DNA from: Cyanobacteria bacterium K_DeepCast_35m_m2_023 | GTDB taxonomy: Bacteria; Cyanobacteriota; Cyanobacteriia; PCC-6307; Cyanobiaceae | Length of the DNA stretch: 11,433 nucleotides | Assembly: GCA_016882345.1 (NCBI GenBank) | Contig: VGQR01000039.1 | Coordinates: 1 to 11,433, forward strand | Direction of reading: 5' to 3' | Part shown: piece by piece, positions 1 to 5,978 of the stretch | Layout: every line of letters begins with the position of its first letter | How positions within the stretch are numbered: the stretch's first letter is position 1 | The notes under the pieces: generated by a model | Seen by the model: the letters and a program-made list of their open reading frames with translations, nothing else | What the model was told of the DNA's origin: nothing | Databases searched by the model: none | Program-made: the position numbers and the translations under genes

Positions 1-141
1 GCGCGTGGCGCCGACCATCGTGGCGATACAGATGCCCGGAAACTACGGAGCAGTGGCTCGGGTTCATGTAGCAAATCACACGAAATGCCCAGCCGCGCAG
101 CAGTGGTGCATCTGTACGCCACTACAGGTGGTGCCTGGCGC

Positions 142-169
142 TTGTGACGTGGGCAAAGCCCGCTACATT
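142..169 (+). promoter_or_regulatory. possible sigma-70-type promoter ahead of the CobO-like gene and dcd
   Basis: TTGTGA at 142-147 and TACATT at 164-169 are separated by 16 nt, and each matches the bacterial -35 and -10 consensus at four of six positions. They would place a transcript start near 176, about 30 nt before the ATG at 208. A short inverted repeat (GGGC, three A, GCCC) sits in the spacer at 151-161. The rest of 1-207 shows no gene I recognise, and its base usage is less GC-rich than the genes around it. The match is weak and there is no experimental support. Confidence 0.25.
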
Positions 170-207
170 CAGGTTCTTGCGACCAGGGCCAGCGCCAGGG
201 AAAGCCG

Positions 208-813
208 ATGACCGCCAGCCTTAGCCATCCCCGCGCAGCGCAGCGCAGCCTGCACGCCATGCCCTCGAGCAGCGCAGCCTCGCTGCGAACTCCGGCCCTG
301 CGGCTCGTGCCCCAGCCCGAAGGTCTGTTGCAGGTCCACACCGCCCCCTTTCGCGGCAGTGTGGCCAGCGTGCTGAGTCAAGCCCTGCGCAGCGCCGGTC
401 TCGGCAGTCGTGTCCTGATCAGCCAGTTCCTCAAAGGGGGTGTCGATCAAGGGCCCGATCAGATCCCCACCCTCTGTGGGCGTTTGCAGTGGCTCAGGCC
501 TGATCTTCCCGTCTGCATTGATGCACCGTTAACGGCAGCCATGGCTGCTGATGGCGATGGTCCCCTGCAGCGCCAGGCCATCGTTGAGGTCTGGGAGCTG
601 TGTCGCGCCCAATTGCTCGCTGCCAGTGTCGATCTGATGGTGCTCGATGAGCTGGGCCTCGCCATCAGCTATGGCTACCTGGGCCTCGACGATGTTGTGG
701 CGACCCTGCAGCAGCGGCCTGCCCAGATGGACGTGATCCTGACCGGGCCCTCGATCCCCGAGCCGCTGATGGCGATGGCTGACCAGGTCACCCAGTTGCG
801 TCGGGGTCTCTGA
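208..813 (+). CDS. CobO/BtuR-like P-loop-family protein with degenerate Walker A
   Basis: This 201-residue protein resembles the cob(I)yrinic acid a,c-diamide adenosyltransferase (CobO/BtuR) fold. After a low-complexity N-terminus of about 35 residues comes a strand and loop (LLQVHTAPFRGSVASV, 40-55). Next are the family-like ALRSAGLGSRVLISQFLKGG (59-78), a Walker B-like MVLDELGLAISYGY (144-157) and VILTGPSIPEPLMAMADQVT (176-195). True CobO has a GxGKGKTT-type loop for ATP. Here the loop reads TAPFRGSV, with no lysine and no GK[ST], so ATP binding and adenosyltransfer are doubtful. From memory, this variant occurs in other marine and freshwater picocyanobacteria, so it is probably conserved rather than broken. 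The ATG at 208 has an AGGGA ribosome site at 197-201; Met18 (259) is an alternative start. Its TGA overlaps the dcd ATG (TGATG), implying co-translation. Family membership is fairly sure; function is unknown. Confidence 0.85.
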   Translation: MTASLSHPRAAQRSLHAMPSSSAASLRTPALRLVPQPEGLLQVHTAPFRGSVASVLSQALRSAGLGSRVLISQFLKGGVDQGPDQIPTLCGRLQWLRPDLPVCIDAPLTAAMAADGDGPLQRQAIVEVWELCRAQLLAASVDLMVLDELGLAISYGYLGLDDVVATLQQRPAQMDVILTGPSIPEPLMAMADQVTQLRRGL

Positions 814-1406
814 TGCTCAAGAACGACCGCTGGATCAACGAGCAGGCCAAAGGGGGCATGCTCGAGCCGTTCCAGCCAACGCTGGTCAGGCATCTCGATC
901 CCGACAACCAGGCCTCGCCGGTGCTCAGCTTCGGCTGTTCGTCCTATGGCTACGACCTGCGGCTGTCTTCGAAGGAATTTCTGATTTTCCGGCATGTGCC
1001 GGGGACGGTGATGAACCCCAAGCGGTTCAACCCGGCCAACCTTGAGCCGGCGCCACTCCACGAAGATGAGGACGGCACCTATTTCATTTTGCCGGCCCAT
1101 TCCTATGGCCTTGGTGTGGCTCTGGAGCACATGCGCGTGCCCCCCAACATCACCGTGATCTGCCTGGGCAAGAGCACCTATGCCCGCCTGGGCATCATCG
1201 TTAACACCACCCCTGCCGAAGCCAGTTGGGAGGGTCATCTGACCCTTGAGTTCAGCAACTCTTCTGGTGCCGATTGCCGCATCTACGCCAACGAGGGCAT
1301 CTGCCAGCTGCTGTTCTTCGAGGGTGATCCCTGCGAGACCACCTACAGCGACCGCGCCGGCAAGTACCAGCACCAGCCTGAGCGGGTGACCCTGGCTAAG
1401 GTCTGA
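813..1406 (+). CDS. dcd: dCTP deaminase
   Basis: This 197-residue cytosolic enzyme deaminates dCTP to dUTP, feeding dUMP and hence dTMP synthesis. The length is close to E. coli Dcd (193 residues). The conserved core is clear: SYGYDLRL (44-51), then GKSTYARLGIIV (119-130) holding Ser121 and Arg125, then LTLEFSNSS (143-151) with Glu146, which aligns with the catalytic glutamate of E. coli Dcd (Glu138). The C-terminal DRAGKYQHQ (180-188) is the typical nucleotide-covering tail. It starts within the stop of the CobO-like gene and ends 5 nt from the convergent stop of thyX. I assign the mono-functional deaminase because the sequence follows the E. coli type; a bifunctional dCTP deaminase/dUTPase cannot be excluded from sequence alone. 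Confidence 0.97.
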   Translation: MLKNDRWINEQAKGGMLEPFQPTLVRHLDPDNQASPVLSFGCSSYGYDLRLSSKEFLIFRHVPGTVMNPKRFNPANLEPAPLHEDEDGTYFILPAHSYGLGVALEHMRVPPNITVICLGKSTYARLGIIVNTTPAEASWEGHLTLEFSNSSGADCRIYANEGICQLLFFEGDPCETTYSDRAGKYQHQPERVTLAKV

Positions 1407-1411
1407 GTCTC

Positions 1412-2143
1412 CTAGGGCGCGAGCCGGGCTTTGTGCAACCGGCTCTTTTCATACCAGGCCGCGAATTCGGGCGCCCAGGCCACCATGTGGGGCCACATCA
1501 GGTCGCACAACTCACGGATCTCTTCCTGGGCGTCGAGCTTGGCGCGCAAATCCATGAAGTGAAGAAAGGCCCGCAGCGAAAAGCTGACCACAAAGTGTTG
1601 GCGGTAATCGAACGGCAGGATGCCGCGGGCGTGCTCTTCGGCAAAACCGGCGGCCAGCAGGTCGCGGTAGCGCTCGGCGGCAGCGCGGCATAGCTCCAGG
1701 TCCTTGCTGCGCTGTTCGGCGTCGTAGTGGTACTTCTTGCCCTGGCGGTCGCTGTAGTGACCGACTGGTCGCAGGTAGAACACGTCTTCGAGGTCGATGT
1801 CTCCGTTGGCGGCGCTGCAGACACGGGATCCCGTGTACCGCATCGACTGCACATCGAAGCTCACGCCCACGCGATGGGTGCGGGCCTGCTGCATCACCGA
1901 GTGCGGAAACCAGCCGACGTTGAGCACGATCTGGGCGTGCTCGAGCGGGCCGTAGTGGCCGCGTTCGCCAGCTAGCAGGCGCTTGACGCAGATTTCGCCG
2001 GCACGGGTTTCATCGGGCCACTCGTGACGGGCCGCAGCGACGAAGCCCTCGCTGTAGTCTTGGTGCATGCCCGCATAGACGCACTGCTGCGGGTTGGGCG
2101 TGGCGGCGATCAGCTCAACCCGGAAACGGGGATCCATCGGCAT
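1412..2143 (-). CDS. thyX: flavin-dependent thymidylate synthase ThyX
   Basis: This 243-residue protein makes dTMP from dUMP using methylenetetrahydrofolate, FAD and NAD(P)H, replacing classical ThyA. Landmarks are the N-terminal VELIAATPNPQQCVYAGMHQ (9-28), GERGHYGPLEHAQIVL (59-74), the flavin/dUMP signature RTHRVGVSFDVQSMRYTG (88-105) and the C-terminal FLHFMDLRAKLDAQEEIREL (193-212), where an R-x5-AQ-E-I-R pattern is usual for the family. The signature differs from the textbook RHR-x7-S: it starts THR and has eight residues before Ser100. From memory this form is usual in cyanobacteria. The start used is the ATG at 2143; Met3 (2137) is equally possible, and I see no clear ribosome site. 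The gene lies 10 nt after the txlA-like gene, probably in one transcript, and converges on dcd. Confidence 0.96.
   Translation of the reverse strand: MPMDPRFRVELIAATPNPQQCVYAGMHQDYSEGFVAAARHEWPDETRAGEICVKRLLAGERGHYGPLEHAQIVLNVGWFPHSVMQQARTHRVGVSFDVQSMRYTGSRVCSAANGDIDLEDVFYLRPVGHYSDRQGKKYHYDAEQRSKDLELCRAAAERYRDLLAAGFAEEHARGILPFDYRQHFVVSFSLRAFLHFMDLRAKLDAQEEIRELCDLMWPHMVAWAPEFAAWYEKSRLHKARLAP
1821..1836. repeat. 16-nt perfect palindrome inside thyX
   Basis: ACACGGGATCCCGTGT is its own reverse complement over all 16 bases and is centred on GATC. It falls in the thyX codons for the TGSRV stretch (residues 104-108), so coding constraint explains part of it. It might be a protein-binding or methylation site, or chance. 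Confidence 0.5.
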
Positions 2144-2153
2144 GGCAGGGGCG

Positions 2154-2705
2154 TCAGCCGTGACTGCGGGGTGAAGCCATGGTGCCAGGGTTGGCCGCGG
2201 CCGTCAGCGCCTGGTTGGCATCGAGCGCGCTGACCGTGCCCACCCCCGCCAGCGTCGGCAGGGGGGCGCCGTCGATCAGGGCGGTGCCGAGGGCCTGCAG
2301 CTCGGCGGCGCTGCGGGCACCCACGGCCCGTCCGATGGCGCTGCCGCTGCGATCAAACAGTTCCAGCTGGGGGATGCCGTTGACGTCGAAGCGTTCAAGC
2401 TCGTTCTGCCAGCGGGGGTTGTCGACGTTGAGCAGCACGACGTCGAGCTGGCCTTGTTGCTGACGCTCGAGCTCGGCCATGGCCGGCGCCATGGCGCGGC
2501 AGGCTTCGCACCAGTCGGCATAAAACTCCACCAGGGTGGGGCGCCCATTGGTCAGGGCCACGGGCAGGTCAAGCGAGCGTCGGGCCAGCGCGTCGAGCGG
2601 CGCGGCCGGGTGTAGGCCACCCCGCAGCCAGATCAGGGCGACCAACAGGGCGGCGGCAATGGCGGCGAGCAGGCCCCGTTCTCGGCGACCGAGACTCTCC
2701 GTCAT
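2154..2705 (-). CDS. txlA: membrane-anchored thioredoxin-like protein (TxlA/HCF164 type)
   Basis: This 183-residue protein has one N-terminal membrane segment (about 11-27, after a basic GRRER start) followed by a thioredoxin domain. The active site is DWCEACR (64-70) with Cys66 and Cys69, and the cis-proline is in NGIPQLELF (109-117), Pro112. The WCExC site and single anchor match the TxlA/HCF164 group, which in cyanobacteria and plastids carries reducing power across the thylakoid membrane for cytochrome b6f assembly. The domain should therefore face the lumen or periplasm. About 35 residues after the fold are low-complexity. I start at the ATG at 2705; a TTG at 2744 would add 13 poor-looking residues and overlap the divergent gene's leader. 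It precedes thyX by 10 nt. Family is firm; the exact partner is inferred. Confidence 0.93.
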   Translation of the reverse strand: MTESLGRRERGLLAAIAAALLVALIWLRGGLHPAAPLDALARRSLDLPVALTNGRPTLVEFYADWCEACRAMAPAMAELERQQQGQLDVVLLNVDNPRWQNELERFDVNGIPQLELFDRSGSAIGRAVGARSAAELQALGTALIDGAPLPTLAGVGTVSALDANQALTAAANPGTMASPRSHG

Positions 2706-2751
2706 GGCAACTGGATTCGGGCGCTGGGCACTCTGGCATGGCAAAGGTTGC

Positions 2752-2757
2752 TAGAGT
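2752..2757 (+). promoter_or_regulatory. possible -10 box for the NIL/Fe-S gene
   Basis: TAGAGT, preceded by TTGC, matches TATAAT at four of six positions. It would start transcription only a few bases before the ATG at 2768, giving a very short leader. This argues for the start at 2768 rather than the upstream ATG at 2738. No good -35 box is visible. The 62-nt gap between the divergent starts (2706-2767) must hold the promoters of both units. Confidence 0.25.
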
Positions 2758-2767
2758 CGGAATCGGG

Positions 2768-3184
2768 ATGAAGCGCCGTCTCACGCTGCACGTTCCGCGC
2801 GAAGCGGTGCATCAGCCGCTGACCTATCGGTTGGCGGTCGATTTTGATGTGGCGGCCAAGATCCTCAGGGCTCAGGTGGCTCCCAATCAGAGCGGCACCA
2901 TGGTGGTGGAGCTTTCGGGTGACATCGATGAGCTCGATGCTGCCGAGGCCTGGCTCGAGCGGCAGGGGCTGCGCCTTGATCGGGCGCCGGGGCAGATCCG
3001 CATCGACCCCGAGCGCTGTGTTGACTGCGGTCTGTGCTCCAGCGTCTGTCCCAGTGGCGCCCTCGAATTCAAGCCACCGGCTTGGCAATTGCGCTTTCAC
3101 GAGCAACGCTGTCTGGTGTGCGAACAGTGCATCCCCAGCTGCCCGTTTGATGCCATTTCTCTGGGGCTCGATGTCCAGCCATGA
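2768..3184 (+). CDS. NIL-domain protein with two 4Fe-4S clusters
   Basis: This 138-residue cytosolic protein has an N-terminal NIL domain (about 3-75) followed by a bacterial ferredoxin-like domain. The NIL part is recognised by RLAVDFDVAAKILRA (21-35) and QSGTMVVELSG (41-51). The NIL fold is best known as the regulatory tail of the methionine importer ATPase MetN. The second half carries two complete cluster motifs: Cys84, 87, 90, 94 and Cys115, 118, 121, 125. Both are CxxCxxCxxxCP, so two 4Fe-4S clusters are expected. The start at 2768 is preferred because family members begin near MKRR and a possible -10 box sits just upstream; the ATG at 2738 would add ten residues. The stop overlaps the start of the next membrane protein gene (ATGA). 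It probably acts in electron transfer or iron-sulfur handling; the specific role is unknown. Confidence 0.92.
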   Translation: MKRRLTLHVPREAVHQPLTYRLAVDFDVAAKILRAQVAPNQSGTMVVELSGDIDELDAAEAWLERQGLRLDRAPGQIRIDPERCVDCGLCSSVCPSGALEFKPPAWQLRFHEQRCLVCEQCIPSCPFDAISLGLDVQP

Positions 3185-3687
3185 CCAACTTGTCGCCAAT
3201 GGAAGTGATCAAGGGCTTGTTGGAGCTGTTGCTGTTGCCCCTGCGGGCGCCACTGCTGCTGCTGCTGTTTGGGATTTCCACGTATCTCGGCATCCATTGG
3301 AGCTTCACCCAGGGGCAGCCAACCGAGACGACCGAGCTGTTGGGCCGGTTGTTCTGGTCGATTGACTGCCTTCACGCCGTGCTGGTGGTGTTCATCTGCA
3401 CCATGCCCGAGCTCCTGCTGCGGAGGGTCTCGGCCTTAATGGCGGCGTCGCGGGTGGTGAGCCTGGTGATCTCGTTGCTGATCGTCACCGTCGGCGGCCT
3501 CTACATGCTGCACCTCAACGTGCTGGCCAATGTGTTGATCCTGGCCTCGGGTGTGCTGCTGGCCCGGCTCGATCTGCTGCGGGCAAAGAGGATGCCTCCG
3601 CCCTGGATCGCGGCGGTGGCACTCAGCGTCCTGGTGCTGTTTGGCGCCGCCCTTGGCCGTCACCTCGCCATGAACAGTCTGGCCTGA
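3181..3687 (+). CDS. multi-pass membrane protein of unknown function
   Basis: This 168-residue hydrophobic protein has about five predicted membrane stretches: roughly 17-37, 58-78, 88-108, 111-128 and 141-160, by reading hydrophobic runs. Short basic turns (LLRRVS near 80, LLRAKR near 135) suggest inside-facing loops. I see no catalytic motif, heme-ligand pattern, cysteine pair or transporter signature; the single His/Cys positions (for example IHWSF near 38 and FICTMPE near 71) are not diagnostic. The start overlaps the stop of the NIL/4Fe-4S gene as ATGA, so the two are probably translated together, and a membrane partner for that iron-sulfur protein is an obvious guess. It ends 12 nt from the convergent lytic transglycosylase gene. 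Real coding is supported by the overlap, length and codon usage. Confidence 0.85.
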   Translation: MTNLSPMEVIKGLLELLLLPLRAPLLLLLFGISTYLGIHWSFTQGQPTETTELLGRLFWSIDCLHAVLVVFICTMPELLLRRVSALMAASRVVSLVISLLIVTVGGLYMLHLNVLANVLILASGVLLARLDLLRAKRMPPPWIAAVALSVLVLFGAALGRHLAMNSLA

Positions 3688-3699
3688 CCCCGGCGGGCC

Positions 3700-5694
3700 T
3701 CAGCTGCAGGCGCTGTGCCTGGGTTGGGCAAAGCTCCAGCTATTGCCCAATACCGTTTTGACGTAGTGGCGGGTTTCGGGATACGGAATCGCTTCGACCC
3801 AGACCTCGGGCAGCGTCTGCAGGTTGGGGCCCAGCCAGCGCGCGACCGCATTCGGTCCGGCGTTGTAGCTGGCGACGGCGAGCAGCGGGTTGTTGTCCCA
3901 GCGCTGCAGCAGCTGTTGCAGGTAGCGCGCCCCGAGCATGGCATTGCGGGCCGGGTCGTTGAGCTCGTCGCGCGTGACGGGTCCACCGGCCACCTCGGCG
4001 GCGGTCTCGGGCATCAGCTGCAGCAACCCCGCAGCGCCCACCACCGAGCGCACTGTGCTCTGAAAGCGGGATTCCTGTTTGGCGACCCCCAGCAGCAGCG
4101 GCAGCGGCACCGTGGTGTCGCGGGCTGCCGCCGCCAGCGGCGGACGCTGCCGGGGCTGGTATAGCGCTGCTTCGATGCGCTGCTGCAGCTGGCATTGGCC
4201 CGGCGGCAACCGCAAAGCGGCCAGTTCTTGTTGACCGATGCCTGTCCAGCCGTCGCCGATGCTCTCGCGCAGGCGGCCTTCGGCCTGAAGGTCGCGGCTG
4301 CTGCGGGAGACCTGACCGCGGCGGTTCGCCCGCCACGCTTCCCAGGCCTCCAGCGGCTGGCCCAGCCGCCAGAGCCGATCGGCCCGCCCGTCGCCGCTGT
4401 CGAGTGGGGCCCACGCCACCGCTGTGCCGGTTGTGCTCGCCCGGCCGATGGCGGGCTGCAGTCGGCTGGCGGCGCGCCAGCCGTAGTACCCCCCCGGGTG
4501 CTCGCGCACGATCTGACGCCAATGGCGGCGGGCCGCATCGGGGCGTTGCAGCTGCCATTCGCTGAGGCCCCACCAGAAGCGCCGGCGCATCTGCAGCGCC
4601 AAGGGCATGGCGGCGTCGAGGCGCGACCCACCGGCTGCCAGCAGGGTGCGGGCCTCCTGCCAGCGGTTGGCGAGCGCCGCCCGCCGGGCCAGCTGCCACT
4701 GCAGCTCCCAGCTGGCCCGATCGCTGGGCCAGCGCCGCAGCACGGCCAGGGCGGCGCCAGGGCTGGCCTGCCGCTGGGCCAGCGCCGCTTGCACCGGGGC
4801 GCTGTGGCGCCACCGGGGGGGCAGTTGCGCCAGGGCGCGGGCCGCCGTGTCATTGGACTGCTCGGCCAGCAGGCGCACGGCCGGCTCGGCCTCCGGGCTG
4901 TTCGGGTGGCGGCGGATCAGCTCCTGCAGCCGCGCGATGCCCAGCTGTTGGGCGGGGCCGCTGCCGCCCAGCTCGGCCTCGGCCAGCAGCAGGCTGGTGG
5001 CCGGTTGGGGTGCGCTGGTGCCCAGGCAGCGCAGGGCACCAGCGCTGGCTCCCACCTGGGCGAGCCCCTGGGCCAGCTGCTGGCGCTGCGCCGGCAACAC
5101 ATCCCGCCGTTGGCAGGCTTGGGCCAGGCGACTGGCGGCGCCCGGCCAGCGGGCCCCCCAGCGCGCCAGGTGCAGGGGTCCGGCCAGTTGGGGGTGCTCG
5201 CTGGCGGCAGCCAGGGCCGCCGGGTGGGCCGGCCAGCGTTGCAGCAGCGTCTGCCGCAGGGCCGGCTGCTGTTGGCCCAGGGCGTAGAGCGCGTCGGCGC
5301 TGGCCGGTTCGTGCGGCAGGCGGCGCAGCAGCAGCTGCCAGCGCCGTTGTGCCAGGTCTGATTGGCCCATGGCCTTGGCGGCCAGGGCCTGTTGCTTGAG
5401 GGCCACGGCGGCGGCGGCGCCGCGACCCCAGCCCTGGGCTGTCAGCAGCGTCAGCTGCCGGGCTGGGGCAGCACCTGCGGCGGCGCTCAGCAGCAGGGCG
5501 GCCTCACGCCGGCGTTCGGGGTTCAGCGCCAGCCGCCACTGCAGCGCCAGAGCAGCGACGCTGCTGTCGGGGGTGGGCCGCGGCAGCTGGCGCACCAGCG
5601 CCTGCGCGCCCACCAGGGCCGCCAGGGTGCCCAGGCTCGTGGCCGCCAGCAGAGGCGTTAAACGCAAAGGTCCAGGGCCGCGACGTGGGGGCAT
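3700..5694 (-). CDS. slt: soluble-lytic-transglycosylase-like murein hydrolase
   Basis: This 664-residue enzyme cleaves the MurNAc-GlcNAc bond in peptidoglycan, forming 1,6-anhydro ends. An N-terminal hydrophobic segment (about 12-33) is a signal peptide or anchor, so it acts in the periplasm. Residues about 45-500 are Ala/Leu/Gln/Arg-rich helical repeats, like the superhelical ring of Slt70. The catalytic goose-lysozyme-like domain is C-terminal (about 525-655): GVAKQESRF (536-544) with catalytic Glu541, GAAGLLQLMPETA (553-565) and AVASYNAGPNAVARWLG (606-622). The last part (EAIPYPETRHYVKTVLG, 634-650) is also typical. Total length is near E. coli Slt (about 620-645). The ATG at 5694 starts 59 nt from the divergent small ORF, with no clear ribosome site. 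It is very GC-rich, which creates long false frames on the other strand. Confidence 0.95.
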   Translation of the reverse strand: MPPRRGPGPLRLTPLLAATSLGTLAALVGAQALVRQLPRPTPDSSVAALALQWRLALNPERRREAALLLSAAAGAAPARQLTLLTAQGWGRGAAAAVALKQQALAAKAMGQSDLAQRRWQLLLRRLPHEPASADALYALGQQQPALRQTLLQRWPAHPAALAAASEHPQLAGPLHLARWGARWPGAASRLAQACQRRDVLPAQRQQLAQGLAQVGASAGALRCLGTSAPQPATSLLLAEAELGGSGPAQQLGIARLQELIRRHPNSPEAEPAVRLLAEQSNDTAARALAQLPPRWRHSAPVQAALAQRQASPGAALAVLRRWPSDRASWELQWQLARRAALANRWQEARTLLAAGGSRLDAAMPLALQMRRRFWWGLSEWQLQRPDAARRHWRQIVREHPGGYYGWRAASRLQPAIGRASTTGTAVAWAPLDSGDGRADRLWRLGQPLEAWEAWRANRRGQVSRSSRDLQAEGRLRESIGDGWTGIGQQELAALRLPPGQCQLQQRIEAALYQPRQRPPLAAAARDTTVPLPLLLGVAKQESRFQSTVRSVVGAAGLLQLMPETAAEVAGGPVTRDELNDPARNAMLGARYLQQLLQRWDNNPLLAVASYNAGPNAVARWLGPNLQTLPEVWVEAIPYPETRHYVKTVLGNSWSFAQPRHSACS

Positions 5695-5753
5695 TCTGGG
5701 AAGCCAAGGCTCGCCCTGATGCGTCCGCTTCGATGCGATTCCCGCAGCAGCTC

Positions 5754-5978
5754 ATGACCCGTTGGCCCAGGCCAACCCTGCCGCCGGCGCTGACGCGCTG
5801 GCCTGGCTACCAGCAACGCCAGCGCGCCCTACGGGTGTGGGCGGCGGCGGGTCTGCTGATGCTGTTGCGGCCGCTGTGGCCCTTGCGCCTATTGCCCGGC
5901 TGGCTGGTGGGGCTGCTGCTGGTCTGGTGCCTGCTCGAGCTGCTGCTGTGGCTGTGGTGGCCGCGGCGCTGGCGGTGA
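5754..5978 (+). CDS. tryptophan-rich membrane microprotein, hypothetical
   Basis: This 74-residue frame (93 or 81 residues if it began at other ATGs; 5733 is the closest alternative) is mostly hydrophobic. There is a basic, proline-rich start (MTRWPRPTLPP) and two likely membrane stretches, about 28-41 and 47-67, split by LRPLWPLRLLPGW (37-50). It ends in WWPRRWR. It contains 10 tryptophans and about 21 leucines in 74 residues. Third codon positions are mostly G/C, as in nearby genes. Its TGA overlaps the first possible ATG of glmM (TGATG), the style of junction used elsewhere in this window, which supports real translation. I see no ribosome site or recognisable family. It could instead be leader DNA of glmM that stays open by composition. 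Confidence 0.5.
   Translation: MTRWPRPTLPPALTRWPGYQQRQRALRVWAAAGLLMLLRPLWPLRLLPGWLVGLLLVWCLLELLLWLWWPRRWR

Noticed and set aside
1..122. Possible divergent gene on the - strand running off the left edge (starts at 67 or 122)
   Set aside because: Translation of both frames gives no recognisable N-terminus, and the piece in view is too short to judge.
114..127. TGTA-N6-TACA inverted repeat, considered as an NtcA site
   Set aside because: NtcA sites are GTA-N8-TAC; here the spacing is 6, and it is not placed in the usual position before a good -10 box.
5..211. Open + frame of 68 codons ending in an ATGA overlap with the CobO-like start
   Set aside because: The overlap is suggestive and the frame might continue off the left edge, but the peptide matches nothing I know. 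Its third positions are much less G/C-rich than the true genes, and a possible promoter lies inside it.
675..1373. Long - frame (232 codons) opposite dcd
   Set aside because: Antisense shadow of the well-supported dcd and CobO-like genes, caused by GC-rich codon bias.
2474..2498. Two adjacent 12-nt palindromes around ATGG in the txlA-like gene
   Set aside because: They encode an Ala-Met-Ala-Pro-Ala-Met stretch and are expected from GC-rich codons; no other evidence of a site.
4195..5361. Long + frame (388 codons) opposite the lytic transglycosylase
   Set aside because: Composition is Gly/Ala/Gln/Arg low-complexity without motifs; it mirrors the codon bias of the - strand gene, whose catalytic motifs are clear.
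5762..5977. Upstream extension of glmM by 72 codons
   Set aside because: The extension is an Ala/Val-rich shadow of the Trp-rich frame, and GlmM proteins start shortly before FGTDGVRG.
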